This document shows positions 16,791 through 24,955 of a stretch of 64,000 bases of DNA, piece after piece. A program made the translations under genes and the position numbers. Source of the stretch: Halobacillus dabanensis (GTDB lineage Bacteria; Bacillota; Bacilli; Bacillales; Halobacillaceae); assembly GCF_900114165.1 (NCBI RefSeq), contig NZ_FOSB01000011.1:1-64000 (forward strand), written 5' to 3'. Positions within the stretch are counted from its first letter, which is position 1; each line of letters starts with the position of its first letter. The notes beneath the pieces were generated by a model that was given only the letters and a program-made list of their open reading frames with translations, did no database searches and was not told the origin of the DNA.

Positions 16791-17196
16791 AGTATTAATG
16801 TTATGATAACATGAGCGGGATTACAGGTGTTTGGGAAATGCATATGTAAAAGCATCCTCTTAAAGGGGTGTTGAAGTATCAACTTGGGCAAGTTTAATAA
16901 TTGGATTGATCATGCAGCGTGAATGAGGTCATTGAAGTATTACAAAGTATTAGAAATGGAATACATAATTTAGTGGCAGTTACTGCTAATAATTAAATCA
17001 CAAATAATTCTCTTGATGTCAGTTAAGTCTTAAGTTGAAGGGGGGATAGCTACACACAATGGCTTTCGCTTATTGTACCACCAAGGGAGCAGAGCCTTTT
17101 CAGTTTTTTTATTCGATCACTTGATGGAAAGAAAAGTTGAGGTAGGGTTCAATTCTTATTAAACTGGAAATAGCAAATGGTTTTGAGTAGGAGGAA
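16791..17196. other. Intergenic region with a degenerate repeat copy
   Basis: At 17008-17070 a worn repeat copy (TCTTGATGTCAGTTAAGTCT, then AAGGGGGGATAGC). A 24-codon frame (GTG 16919 to TAA) reads VNEVIEVLQSIRNGIHNLVA; it looks like a relic and is not called as a gene. Protease promoter elements are not clear. Confidence 0.35.
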
Positions 17197-17424
17197 ATGA
17201 TGAAACGTATAGTAGGAATATTTTTGAGTTTTTCAGCTTTATTAACATACATAATAGTAGAGTCACTTTATGATCCTCTTGCGGAAAAAATAACAAATAT
17301 GAATTCGGGAGTAACAACAGTTACATATAACTACCCTGTGATGTTCTGGGTGATTTGTGCGATTTTAATAATTACTTTTATTCTGGGGATATACTTGATT
17401 TTAGCAAAGAATAACTACACTTAA
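17197..17424 (+). CDS. Small membrane protein, unknown
   Basis: 75 residues, two membrane segments (IVGIFLSFSALLTYIIV, 4-20; MFWVICAILIITFILGIYLIL, about 48-68) with an outside loop of about 27 residues. TAGGAGG precedes the ATG. Followed by repeat copy 10. No family recognised. Confidence 0.6.
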   Translation: MMKRIVGIFLSFSALLTYIIVESLYDPLAEKITNMNSGVTTVTYNYPVMFWVICAILIITFILGIYLILAKNNYT

Positions 17425-17428
17425 ACTA

Positions 17429-17521
17429 ACAGGTGCGTTACTTGAAAAATGCTTCAATTGTCTCGAAACCATGTCTTATAGAAAAGAGGGCGATTGTTTA
17501 ATAGAGCATTAGCCCTTTATT
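17429..17521 (+). repeat. Dispersed intergenic repeat, copy 10 (long form)
   Basis: AACAGGTGCGTTACTTGAAA, then CTCGAAACCATG, GTCTTATAGAAAAGAGGGCG and a decayed hairpin ATTGTTTAATAGAGCATTAG, then CCCTTTATT. Confidence 0.7.
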
Positions 17522-17626
17522 ACATAAACAAGTAATATCAATGGTTAACCTATTTAACTGTCGGAGCGGTAATCTTTAATAAGTAAAATGGGTTATCATT
17601 AAATGAAAATATATGGAGGTATAGTA

Positions 17627-17912
17627 ATGTGGGCAATATCAGGGGGTATTGCCATAGTAGTAACTGTTATAAACCTTTCTTTGTATGCAGCAGGAAAGGA
17701 TTATAAGCTTGCTATGGCGATGGCGTTATCATTTACAGCATTAACAATTTGTGCAGATTACAGTTATCTAAATCGGTGGATAAAAGCAGAAGATTGGGCG
17801 GCTTTAACGGATGTAGTACCTGAGTATGGCAAGGGCATTTTGGTTTTTGACAATTGTTTCTATCTTACTAAATCTAGCACCTATATTTTTAGAACGAATA
17901 CGTAAGAAATAA
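17627..17912 (+). pseudogene. Small three-helix membrane protein, frameshifted
   Basis: GGAGGTATAGTA precedes the ATG at 17627. The first frame gives MWAISGGIAIVVTVINLSLY, GKDYKLAMAMALSFTAL and KAEDWAALTDVVP, then at about 17822 turns into an unlikely polar tail ending at 17905. One base shifted, the same DNA reads ARAFWFLTIVSILLNLAPIF and ends LERIRKK at TAA 17910. That restores a third membrane helix and a basic C-terminus. A single-base insertion near 17822 explains it. Confidence 0.75.
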
Positions 17913-18002
17913 TGATGACTTAATATCACACCATCCACTATTTAACTATTGTGTAAGTCTTTATGTATAACTAATGGGGACTAAAGTAAAAGGACAGTAA
18001 GA

Positions 18003-18050
18003 GATATCTCGAATCAAAGTCTTACATAAACGGGGGCTTTTCTGTAGTTT
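18003..18050 (+). repeat. Dispersed intergenic repeat, copy 11
   Basis: ATATCTCGAATCAAAGTCTT, ACATAAACGGGGGCTTTTC. CCATCCACTAT lies about 70 bases upstream (17931). Confidence 0.7.
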
Positions 18051-18096
18051 ACAAATCTCAGAATTTAAAATTCAACTTTTAATGGGGGTAATTTAG

Positions 18097-18534
18097 TTGA
18101 AAGTACAAAGAGTAAAAGCAGAACAAACTTATAATCTTCGACACAAAATCCTTAGGCCTCATCAACCGTTCGAAGCATGTCAATATAATACTGATCATGA
18201 CGATGATGCATTTCATATCGGGGCGTTTAATGAGGAGGAATTGGTTAGTGTGGCTTCTTTTTATTTTGAATCACACCCTGAATTTCAAAGCTCTAATCAA
18301 TACAGATTAAGAGCTATGGCTACTGTGGAAGAGTATAGAGCTATGGGGGCGGGAAGAATAGTAGTTAAATACGCTGAGAGCAAATTGAAAAATCTTAAAG
18401 CTGATCTCCTTTGGTGTAAAGGAAGAACTTCTGTCCAGAAATATTATGAAAAGTTGGGTTTTAAACCTTTCGGGGAAGTTTTTGATTACCCTCCAATTGG
18501 ACCTCATGTGATTATGTATAAAGAATTAAGTTAG
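18097..18534 (+). CDS. GNAT-family N-acetyltransferase
   Basis: 145 residues from TTG after ATGGGGGTAA. An N-terminal strand with RVKAEQTYNLRHKILRPHQP, then the acetyl-CoA motif A region (YRLRAMATVEEYRAMGAGRIVVKYAE), where R-x-x-G-A-G binds the CoA pyrophosphate, and the C-terminal YEKLGFKPFGEVF. The acceptor substrate is unknown. Single-gene unit between repeat copies. Confidence 0.85.
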   Translation: MKVQRVKAEQTYNLRHKILRPHQPFEACQYNTDHDDDAFHIGAFNEEELVSVASFYFESHPEFQSSNQYRLRAMATVEEYRAMGAGRIVVKYAESKLKNLKADLLWCKGRTSVQKYYEKLGFKPFGEVFDYPPIGPHVIMYKELS

Positions 18535-18558
18535 AGGGGGAAAATCTATTAATTGCTA

Positions 18559-18605
18559 TTAGTTATCCTGAATTCAATTCTTCAACTAAAATGGGCTTTA
18601 GTGAA
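18559..18605 (+). repeat. Dispersed intergenic repeat, copy 12
   Basis: CCTGAATTCAAT, TCTTCAACTAAAATGGGCTTT, right hairpin missing. Confidence 0.6.
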
Positions 18606-18713
18606 ACAATTTAGATAGAGAGCCAGCATTTATTGCTTGCTTAGGAATAAGATATTAACCCCAAGAATACATAGATTCTTTACGCTACTTTACATTGAGA
18701 GGTGATTAATTTT

Positions 18714-19025
18714 ATGTCTCCAACAGTACCTTTTTGGATTGTTGCTGTTTTTTACTTATTCATAATAACTTCTTTTTCTATGGCGATTCGCAGGATAATA
18801 AAAAAACAATTATTAATTTCCTCGCTTATTTCGGTTATCTTAATTCCTTTTTCTACTATTTTACTTATCCTCTCAAGTATAGGTCGAGGTAATCAGAATG
18901 AATTTGATTACTTTATAAATAGTATAAAGGGATTTGAATTATGGGCATGGTTTTGGTTGGTGATATTTGCCTATTTGCTTTATTGGTGGTGCCTAGTGTT
19001 TCATTATAAGAAGCAAGAAAAATAA
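18714..19025 (+). CDS. Small membrane protein, unknown
   Basis: 103 residues from the ATG at 18714 (GAGAGGTG 9 bases upstream; an in-frame GTG at 18702 is less likely). Three hydrophobic helices: FWIVAVFYLFIITSFSMAI, LISSLISVILIPFSTILLIL and LWAWFWLVIFAYLLYWWCL, then a basic tail. No family recognised. Confidence 0.6.
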   Translation: MSPTVPFWIVAVFYLFIITSFSMAIRRIIKKQLLISSLISVILIPFSTILLILSSIGRGNQNEFDYFINSIKGFELWAWFWLVIFAYLLYWWCLVFHYKKQEK

Positions 19026-19100
19026 GAAAGGTCCTTTAGCCTATAAATAATGAATCATTATGTTCGAAAACTCATTATATGTAGACCGGATTTTTAAGGT

Positions 19101-19136
19101 CTTCTCCAGAATATCTCGATATCGCTTCCTAGGGGA
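19101..19136 (+). repeat. Dispersed intergenic repeat, degenerate copy 13
   Basis: ATATCTCGATATCGCTTCCT AGGGG. The CTCGATATCG core is recognisable; the rest is worn. Confidence 0.4.
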
Positions 19137-19250
19137 CAATAGCATAAAATCGAAAAAACATTTTTTGATTTCTTTATGAATCAGGAAGTACTGTAAAATC
19201 TTTATTTTAGTGCTTGATCCCACTTAGATTATGCTCTAACACTTTAGTTC

Positions 19251-19263
19251 GGGGGCAGGCACC
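19251..19263 (+). repeat. REP-like GGGGGCAGGCACC half-site
   Basis: The GGGGGCAGGCACC arm matches the inverted repeats at 46588-46635, 56149-56186 and 62335-62375. No partner arm seen nearby. Confidence 0.4.
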
Positions 19264-19297
19264 ATCACGAAATTACATAAGAAAAGAGGATTTGTTG

Positions 19298-19723
19298 TTG
19301 AGGAACTTACTTGCAGTTTTGATTAGTGGCAATCTATCTTCATTAATGCTGACCCTGTATCTTACAAACGATTACAATAACTTTGTAGATTATCTATTTT
19401 TTAATTTCGTTATTATTCTTTTGGGTCATTTTTTATATGCTTTCCCGTTCTCATTCTTGGTAGAGAAACTGTCCAATCGATTTGTTGACGGTAAGTTTTT
19501 TATAGGATACGGGGTGTATTTGGTCATAGCGGTATTAGGGGTAGTCATCCTTACGCCGTTCATCATATTTTATAGCTTTTATCTACTATTGGTTGCTATT
19601 GTATTTCCTATAACCTTTGAAATCATAAAGAAAGTCCCCGATAGGTATGTAGGGAAAAGTGTTATATTAGCGAGCCTTCTGACCTTTCTACTCTGGTTAT
19701 CCATGTACTATTCGCTTTTATAA
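19298..19723 (+). CDS. Four-helix membrane protein, UPF0715-like
   Basis: 141 residues from TTG 19298, which follows AGAGGA; the open frame upstream lacks a ribosome binding site. Four hydrophobic segments: NLLAVLISGNLSSLMLTLYL, YLFFNFVIILLGHFLYAFPF, IGYGVYLVIAVLGVVILTPF with the adjoining FYSFYLLLVAIVFPITF, and VILASLLTFLLWLSMYY. The layout recalls the UPF0715 group (YwlA/YoaG) of Bacillus, but this is from memory and tentative. Confidence 0.5.
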   Translation: MRNLLAVLISGNLSSLMLTLYLTNDYNNFVDYLFFNFVIILLGHFLYAFPFSFLVEKLSNRFVDGKFFIGYGVYLVIAVLGVVILTPFIIFYSFYLLLVAIVFPITFEIIKKVPDRYVGKSVILASLLTFLLWLSMYYSLL

Positions 19724-19734
19724 CTGGCTTTTGA

Positions 19735-19775
19735 GTAACTGAGTCTTTCTTTAGAGCCAGGGGCGACTGCACAAG
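19735..19775 (+). repeat. Dispersed intergenic repeat, degenerate copy 14
   Basis: ACTGAGTCTTTCTTTAGAGC then CAGGGGCGACTGC. Confidence 0.4.
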
Positions 19776-19876
19776 GTATTGTTCGAAAGGCAAAATACGC
19801 TTTCATCTCGAAATTCCCTGCGAACCAATTTGGTCGCAGGGATTTGATTTAGAGGTCGAGTTATTTCCCAGCCCTT

Positions 19877-20071
19877 TTAATTTTCTTTATTATCTTTCCA
19901 AAGATAAAATTGTTTTCTGGAAAATAATACCAATCCCAAGAAGATTAAAGTGTAAACTAACCAAGGGATAACCCCTTCAAGAGTTGGAGATAAGATGTAC
20001 GTAGCCATTCCAAGTGCGATAATAGCTCCTATTATGCTGTAAACAATGTTTGCTTTTTCATTTTTGAACAT
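19877..20071 (-). CDS. Small two-helix membrane protein, unknown
   Basis: 64 residues. Helices ANIVYSIIGAIIALGMATYIL and GVIPWLVYTLIFLGLVLF, then a charged tail SRKQFYLWKDNKEN. TAAGGAGGTAG precedes the ATG. Monocistronic. No family recognised. Confidence 0.65.
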   Translation of the reverse strand: MFKNEKANIVYSIIGAIIALGMATYILSPTLEGVIPWLVYTLIFLGLVLFSRKQFYLWKDNKEN

Positions 20072-20234
20072 GGAACTACCTCCTTAAATAAAATAAACGT
20101 TTATGGGTGATTTTAACATTTTCATAAATAAAGCACTAAAAACCGTCGATTAGATCATGGGGTAGTAAAAAAGGAACTTTTGGCTTAACAATGAAAAAAT
20201 GTGTAGTGCTTAATGTGGGTTGGAAGAAGCTTAG

Positions 20235-20280
20235 TGATTATCTTGATCTCGAGTCTTAAAGAATTGGGGGCTTATATAAA
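20235..20280 (+). repeat. Dispersed intergenic repeat, copy 15
   Basis: CTTGATCTCGAG, TCTTAAAGAATTGGGGGCTT. It is in + orientation even though both flanking genes are on the minus strand. Confidence 0.7.
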
Positions 20281-20286
20281 ATAATG

Positions 20287-20325
20287 AAAAAAGGAAAAAC
20301 AGTAAATTAAACTGCCTTCCTTTTT
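20287..20325 (-). terminator. Terminator of the EamA transporter gene
   Basis: AAAAAAGGAA..ACAGT and ACTG..TTCCTTTTTT flank AAATTAA at the 3' end of the minus-strand gene. Confidence 0.55.
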
Positions 20326-21257
20326 TCTTTGGGGATCAATTTGTATCGAGAATTATTTAATATGACACTAAATAAAGCAAATAACAAGATAATCGATATA
20401 CCAAATAATGAATGGTAAGACATCGATATTCGAGGATCAAGTAACTGAAAAACATAAGTGAACACCGGTATAAATGAAAGAGACATCATGACAAAAAAGC
20501 TGTCAGAATATTGAATCCCCATCTGCAAAAAATAGAGGGGCATTGTAACACCTAATATTGATACAATCAGGATCCATAACCAATTTGCAGATAATTGTTG
20601 CAATAAATTACCCTGTTGAATTGATAGAAAGAGGGATAATCCAACAATGGCATAAAATCTGTGCGCAAGTATTTTAGAGGAACTCCATTGAGCAATACTT
20701 AGTCGTTTGGAGAAAATAGCTGCTAAAGCTGCACAGAATCCACACAATATAGAGGAAAACAACCCTAAAAGTGTGACTGGTAGAGATTCAAATTTAATTC
20801 CCGAACTCCCTTGTAATGTACTGATAATCAAAAATAGACTGCCTATTAAGGCACCCAATCCTATCCAGAGGTCTAATTTATTCATCTTACTACCATAAAT
20901 TAACCTTACAATGATTAAGGAAGAGACTGGACCAATTCCTATTTCAATTGCACCTACAATTGCAGGTTCTATGTATTTTAAGGCAAAATAAAAACTCATG
21001 AATGCACCTGCAGTACTAAGGTTAATCCCAACTATATCCTTAAGAAAGCTTTTCTTTATTTTCATGTATCGGGATGATTGTTTCAGTTGAATTCCGAGAA
21101 AAAAGAATGCAGTAATAAGAAAGCTAATAAAAGTGAAGAAGAAGGGACTTATTTCTTGTACTTTGTTGGAATAGTAAACGTTGCTTCCGGAAGTTAAAAA
21201 CGCTGAAGCAATTAAAAAAGCAGTTCCAGCCATTGCATAGTTCTTAGTTAGTCGCAA
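20307..21257 (-). CDS. EamA/DMT-family transporter
   Basis: 316 residues from TTG after AAAGGAGGG. About ten hydrophobic segments in two EamA repeats (about 8-145 and 165-300), as in the drug/metabolite transporter superfamily, which exports or imports amino acids and other small molecules. The sequence gives no substrate. C-terminus basic and cytoplasmic. Monocistronic. Confidence 0.8.
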   Translation of the reverse strand: MRLTKNYAMAGTAFLIASAFLTSGSNVYYSNKVQEISPFFFTFISFLITAFFFLGIQLKQSSRYMKIKKSFLKDIVGINLSTAGAFMSFYFALKYIEPAIVGAIEIGIGPVSSLIIVRLIYGSKMNKLDLWIGLGALIGSLFLIISTLQGSSGIKFESLPVTLLGLFSSILCGFCAALAAIFSKRLSIAQWSSSKILAHRFYAIVGLSLFLSIQQGNLLQQLSANWLWILIVSILGVTMPLYFLQMGIQYSDSFFVMMSLSFIPVFTYVFQLLDPRISMSYHSLFGISIILLFALFSVILNNSRYKLIPKEKRKAV

Positions 21258-21394
21258 TTAAACCCTCCTTTATCTATCGAATTTCCTTTTTATGTATATT
21301 GTTGTTATTCTAAATTTGTAAGAATGAAAAGTCAATGTTGAATTTTCAGATATTGATAGGGGTTACGATGGGACGGTAGAGGAGGGAGAACAAC

Positions 21395-21934
21395 TTGCTA
21401 GTAAACACAAAAGAATTTGAAGTCCGTAATCTCCATTACAAAGTAAGATCTGCACAATCGGAAGACGCACAAGCTTTGTCTGAATTAAGGTTACAGATAG
21501 ATGGTGAAACGGAAAATTTGGATAGAGTTAAAGGAAAAGAATACATAGACGGAGAAGGCTTTAAGGATATTATCAAAAGTGACTCAGAAAGTTTGAACAG
21601 TATTTTTTTGGTAGCTGAAGTAAATGGAACCCTGGTTGGCTTCTCTAGATGTGAAGGAAATGAATTAAAGAGAAGTTCTCATAAGTTAGAGTTTGGTGTA
21701 GGTGTATTGAAGGATTACTGGGGATATGGAATAGGAAAAAACTTTCTGAAAGAATCCGTTAAATGGGCAGATGCAAATAACATAAAGAAAATCACTTTAA
21801 ATGTCCTGGAAACAAACGAGAAAGCGATAATTCTTTATAAAAACTATGGTTTTCAGATTGAAGGTGTATTACAGAAAGAGTTATTAGCTGATGGTAATTA
21901 CTACAATACGTTATTAATGGGGAGATTAAATTAA
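21395..21934 (+). CDS. GNAT-family N-acetyltransferase
   Basis: 179 residues from TTG after GAGGAGGGAG. Motif A is EFGVGVLKDYWGYGIGKNFLKESVKWA (about residues 105-131), with the G-x-G-I-G pyrophosphate loop. The C-terminus ITLNVLETNEKAIILYKNYGFQIEG is typical of RimI/RimJ-like enzymes. The acceptor is unknown. Confidence 0.88.
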   Translation: MLVNTKEFEVRNLHYKVRSAQSEDAQALSELRLQIDGETENLDRVKGKEYIDGEGFKDIIKSDSESLNSIFLVAEVNGTLVGFSRCEGNELKRSSHKLEFGVGVLKDYWGYGIGKNFLKESVKWADANNIKKITLNVLETNEKAIILYKNYGFQIEGVLQKELLADGNYYNTLLMGRLN

Positions 21935-21946
21935 TTATAAGGTTGA

Positions 21947-21990
21947 ATATCTTGATATCGAGTCTTCCGGAATAGGGGCTATTCTTAGGA
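21947..21990 (+). repeat. Dispersed intergenic repeat, copy 16
   Basis: CTTGATATCGAG, TCTTCCGGAATAGGGGCTAT. Confidence 0.7.
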
Positions 21991-22071
21991 AGATTTATAT
22001 TAATGCTAAGGATGATGGTGAAGTACTCGCCTAAAAAGGGGCATATACATCCAATTACTTGGGGGATACCT

Positions 22072-22662
22072 ATGTTTTCAGATGTGAAAATTAAAATGAA
22101 GAAAAAGAATAAATTACTGTTTTCTCGTGATAGCGTTTGTTTGCAAGAATTGAAAGAACTTATTCAACAACAAAATCATAGAACTCTCGTCATGTGGGCG
22201 TTAGATTGCGCAGCATTGCCTTTAGAAAAATTTGAAGAAAAATATCCTGAAGAGCAGAGACCAAGAAATTGTCTAGAGCTCTGCGAGGATTGGTCAAGAG
22301 GTAAAATTAAAATGCCCGTAGCAAAGAGGGCTATCTTAAGTTCGCATGCTGTTGCAAAAGAAATTGCCGATATAGAATATGGAACTTTATGTCAAGCTAT
22401 CGGTCATGCTGGGGCTACTGTACATGTGGAAACACATGCATTAGGATTACCCATTTATGAATTGACGTCAATAGTCAATAAATACGGTAAAGATGACTTC
22501 CAAGGTCCAGTAACTGAAAAGATAGATTACTATTATACTCGCCTTCTACACTGGCAAAAAAATACCGATAACCTAGGACTAAAATGGGCTGATTTTCTAA
22601 GGGATGATACCAAACCTAATAAAGAAAGATTATTGAGTGATAAAAAGGATGAAAATCAATAA
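22072..22662 (+). CDS. Imm5-like putative immunity protein
   Basis: 196 residues from ATG 22072 (TGGGGGATA upstream; an ATG at 22003 lacks a site). The pattern VMWALDCAALPLEKFEEKYPEEQRPRNCLELCEDWSRG, then KMPVAKRAILSSHAVAKE, then CQAIGHAGATVHVETHALGLPIYEL is the Imm5-like family of putative immunity proteins to polymorphic toxins. No toxin or secretion gene is near. It may be an orphan immunity gene gained from competitors. Confidence 0.6.
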   Translation: MFSDVKIKMKKKNKLLFSRDSVCLQELKELIQQQNHRTLVMWALDCAALPLEKFEEKYPEEQRPRNCLELCEDWSRGKIKMPVAKRAILSSHAVAKEIADIEYGTLCQAIGHAGATVHVETHALGLPIYELTSIVNKYGKDDFQGPVTEKIDYYYTRLLHWQKNTDNLGLKWADFLRDDTKPNKERLLSDKKDENQ

Positions 22663-22691
22663 GTCTCAGTTTCAAGTCTTCAACCTATAAG
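22661..22691 (+). repeat. Dispersed intergenic repeat, degenerate copy 17
   Basis: GTCTCAGTTTCAAG, TCTTCAACCTATAAG, directly at the stop of the preceding gene. Confidence 0.5.
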
Positions 22692-22828
22692 TACTCCGTT
22701 GACATTCTTAAACCATCCACTATATTTGATCTGCCACAAACGTTAGTCACCAACCATAGATTTTGAATTAGAGAATGCTTTGATGAGTGGCTTTGGAAAA
22801 GAGATACCAGTTATATATGTCCGGTTCA

Positions 22829-22917
22829 ACTTCTCTCGGAATCAAATCTTATAGAAATGGGGACGAAAGCTGTACTTTGGCTATCGCTTGTTGTGCTATC
22901 GGAGCAGTTAATTAAAG
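22829..22917 (+). repeat. Dispersed intergenic repeat, copy 18, with accessory motif
   Basis: CTCGGAATCAAA, TCTTATAGAAATGGGGACGA, a worn hairpin, then GGAGCAGTTAATTAAAG at 22901. CCATCCACTAT lies at 22713. Confidence 0.6.
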
Positions 22918-22971
22918 TAGGTCAAGTTCCGGCCGTGAAATTATACAAGAACATCACAGGAGAGTTATTAA

Positions 22972-24225
22972 ATGATTAAAGGAATATATGAATTTATAAG
23001 TGAACCACAGCTGAAAAAGTATGCAGAACTTGCTGTACGAGCTGGTGTGAATCTGCAAAAAAATCAACTATTGATTATTCATAGTGATATACAAAATGCT
23101 CCATTTGCACGTTTAATCCAAACGGTAGCCTACGAGGCAGGAGCGTCAAATGTATTCATAGATTGGACAGATGAACAGTCTACTAAAGAATTTTACTTAA
23201 ATGCAGCAGATAGTGTCATCGATCACTTTCCTGATTGGCAGGCTGCCCGTTTTAAGGAGTGGGACGATGCAGGTGCTGCTTACATACATATTATTTCTGA
23301 AAACTTAGATGTCTTTAAGGAGGTTTCTACAGAAAGGGTGAATCGTTTCCAAAAAGCTTCTCGTACCAAATTGAAGGATTATCATGCGAAAATTAGATCT
23401 CACAAGGTGCGCTGGTGTCTTCTAGCTGTCCCGTGCGTTGAATGGGCAGCTAAAGTATTCCCCAACCTAAGTAAAGAAGAAGCTTTACATTCATTATGGA
23501 AATTAATTTTAAAAGGATCACGGGCAGATAGGAAGAATCCGATAAAAGATTGGGAGAGTCACAATAGAGCCTTCGAGTCCCGAAAAAAGATCCTGAACGA
23601 GAGCCAATTTGAAGCCCTGCATTTTACAAATAGCCGTGGAACTGATTTATTCGTTGGTCTACCTGAAAATCATCTCTATATCGGCGGGGGTGTCATAGAT
23701 GAAAAGGGAATACCTTTCTTTCCGAACATTCCTACGGAAGAAATATTTACTGCTCCTCATAAAAGTAAGGTGAACGGCAAATTGGTAGGTTCTAAACCTC
23801 TTATCTATGAGGGAAGTGTCATCGATGAATTTTATCTGATTTTTAAAGATGGACGGATTACCGACTATTATGCCGCAAAGGGACAGGAAGTGTTACAAAA
23901 TCTCATCGAAACAGACGAAGGTTCACATTATCTAGGTGAAATTGCCTTGGTCTCTAATAAATCTCCTCTTGCTCAGGCAGATACTCTTTTTTACAATACA
24001 TTGTTTGATGAAAACACGTCCTGTCATATTGGGATCGGTAATGCATCTCCTTCCAGTATTCAAAATGGCATGGATCAATCTGAAAAAGAGTTGAAGGCAG
24101 CGGGTCTGAATACTTCACTTTTGTTAGTCAATGTGACCTTTGGTACGAAAGATATGAAAGTATTGGGCATTAAAGAAGGTGGAACTGAAGTCCTGTTAAT
24201 GAAGGATGGGGATTTCCAATTCTGA
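22972..24225 (+). CDS. M29-family aminopeptidase (AmpS/PepS-like)
   Basis: 417 residues, the family length. N-terminal domain with KYAELAVRAGVNLQKNQLLIIHSD. The C-terminal metal-site region includes IPTEEIFTAPHKSKVNGKL, LGEIALVSNKSPLAQADTLFYNTLFDENTSCHIGIG and the late HIG/NVTFG part; M29 enzymes bind two metals through Glu, His and Asp in these segments. A cytoplasmic leucine-type aminopeptidase that recycles peptides. CAGGAGAG precedes the ATG. Confidence 0.88.
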   Translation: MIKGIYEFISEPQLKKYAELAVRAGVNLQKNQLLIIHSDIQNAPFARLIQTVAYEAGASNVFIDWTDEQSTKEFYLNAADSVIDHFPDWQAARFKEWDDAGAAYIHIISENLDVFKEVSTERVNRFQKASRTKLKDYHAKIRSHKVRWCLLAVPCVEWAAKVFPNLSKEEALHSLWKLILKGSRADRKNPIKDWESHNRAFESRKKILNESQFEALHFTNSRGTDLFVGLPENHLYIGGGVIDEKGIPFFPNIPTEEIFTAPHKSKVNGKLVGSKPLIYEGSVIDEFYLIFKDGRITDYYAAKGQEVLQNLIETDEGSHYLGEIALVSNKSPLAQADTLFYNTLFDENTSCHIGIGNASPSSIQNGMDQSEKELKAAGLNTSLLLVNVTFGTKDMKVLGIKEGGTEVLLMKDGDFQF

Positions 24226-24351
24226 ATCGTCTCCAACTTTAAAACAGATTTCTGGTGGATTATGCTTAGTGCTAGTTATAGTGGAAACGAACTGGGCAGC
24301 ATTTCTGTAACAAATAAAGATTATGGGTTATGTTTATGAATGTACTTACAC

Positions 24352-24446
24352 AAACGAGTGCGTTATTTAAAGAACACACCAAAGTCTCTCGGATTCGAGT
24401 CTTAAAGTATTGGGGCGATGGTTCCATAAGAACGATCGCTTTCTCA
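24352..24446 (+). repeat. Dispersed intergenic repeat, copy 19 (long form)
   Basis: GAGTGCGTTATTTAAAGAAC, then CTCGGATTCGAG, TCTTAAAGTATTGGGGCGA. The hairpin arms GCGATGGTTC (24415-24424) and GAACGATCGC (24430-24439) have one mismatch, followed by TTTCTC. The rest of the 24226-24515 gap shows no gene. Confidence 0.8.
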
Positions 24447-24515
24447 TAAACGGAGTAGTAAGGTTTTATGAAGAATAGCTGTTTATGGATCCTTTTATTG
24501 AGATAACAAGGTACC

Positions 24516-24565
24516 TTGACAGATAAGCTATTTAGTATTATTATGTACCGGTAGTAAGTAATACT
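24516..24565 (+). promoter_or_regulatory. Sigma-A promoter with overlapping palindromic operator
   Basis: TTGACA (24516-24521), 17 bases, TATTAT (24539-24544). AGTATTA (24534-24540) and TAATACT (24559-24565) form an inverted repeat over the -10 and start region, the place expected for PadR autorepression. Confidence 0.7.
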
Positions 24566-24623
24566 ATATACCTGATATCCAAACTAATTAGACAAGAGAT
24601 TAAATTTACTGACGGAGGTAAAC

Positions 24624-24944
24624 ATGGAAAATTTCAGAGAAATGAAGAAAGGGGTGCTTGAGGGGTGTGTTCTTGAAATCATAAGCCGAGGCGAAACTTA
24701 CGGCTATGAAATCACGCAAAAGCTACGGGAACTTGGTTTTGAGGATGTGGTTGAAGGGACCGTTTATACGATTACAATAAGGCTTGAGAAAAACAAACTG
24801 GTGGATATCGAGAAAAAGCCATCCACGATGGGTCCTCCTAGAAAGTTTTACACACTTAACTCAGCAGGAAAAGAGCGCCTTGAAAATTTTTGGGATAAAT
24901 GGGAGTTCATTTCAAATAAACTAAATAAATTAAAAACAAAATAA
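24624..24944 (+). CDS. PadR-family transcriptional regulator
   Basis: 106 residues. PadR winged helix: MKKGVLEGCVLEIISRGETYGYEITQKLRELGF, then VEGTVYTITIRLEKNKLVDIEKKP and PPRKFYTLNSAGKERL. The short C-terminal helix marks the PadR-s2 group. GACGGAGG lies before the ATG. First gene of a three-gene unit with two DUF1048 proteins, an arrangement seen in Bacillus and usually autorepressed. Residue 48 region reads TIT where most relatives have PxL, a minor oddity. Confidence 0.88.
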   Translation: MENFREMKKGVLEGCVLEIISRGETYGYEITQKLRELGFEDVVEGTVYTITIRLEKNKLVDIEKKPSTMGPPRKFYTLNSAGKERLENFWDKWEFISNKLNKLKTK

Positions 24945-24955
24945 AGGAGATTGCC

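Noticed and set aside
16919-16993. 24-codon frame upstream of the 75-residue membrane protein
   Set aside because: Too short, no ribosome binding site, no family; probably a relic or chance.
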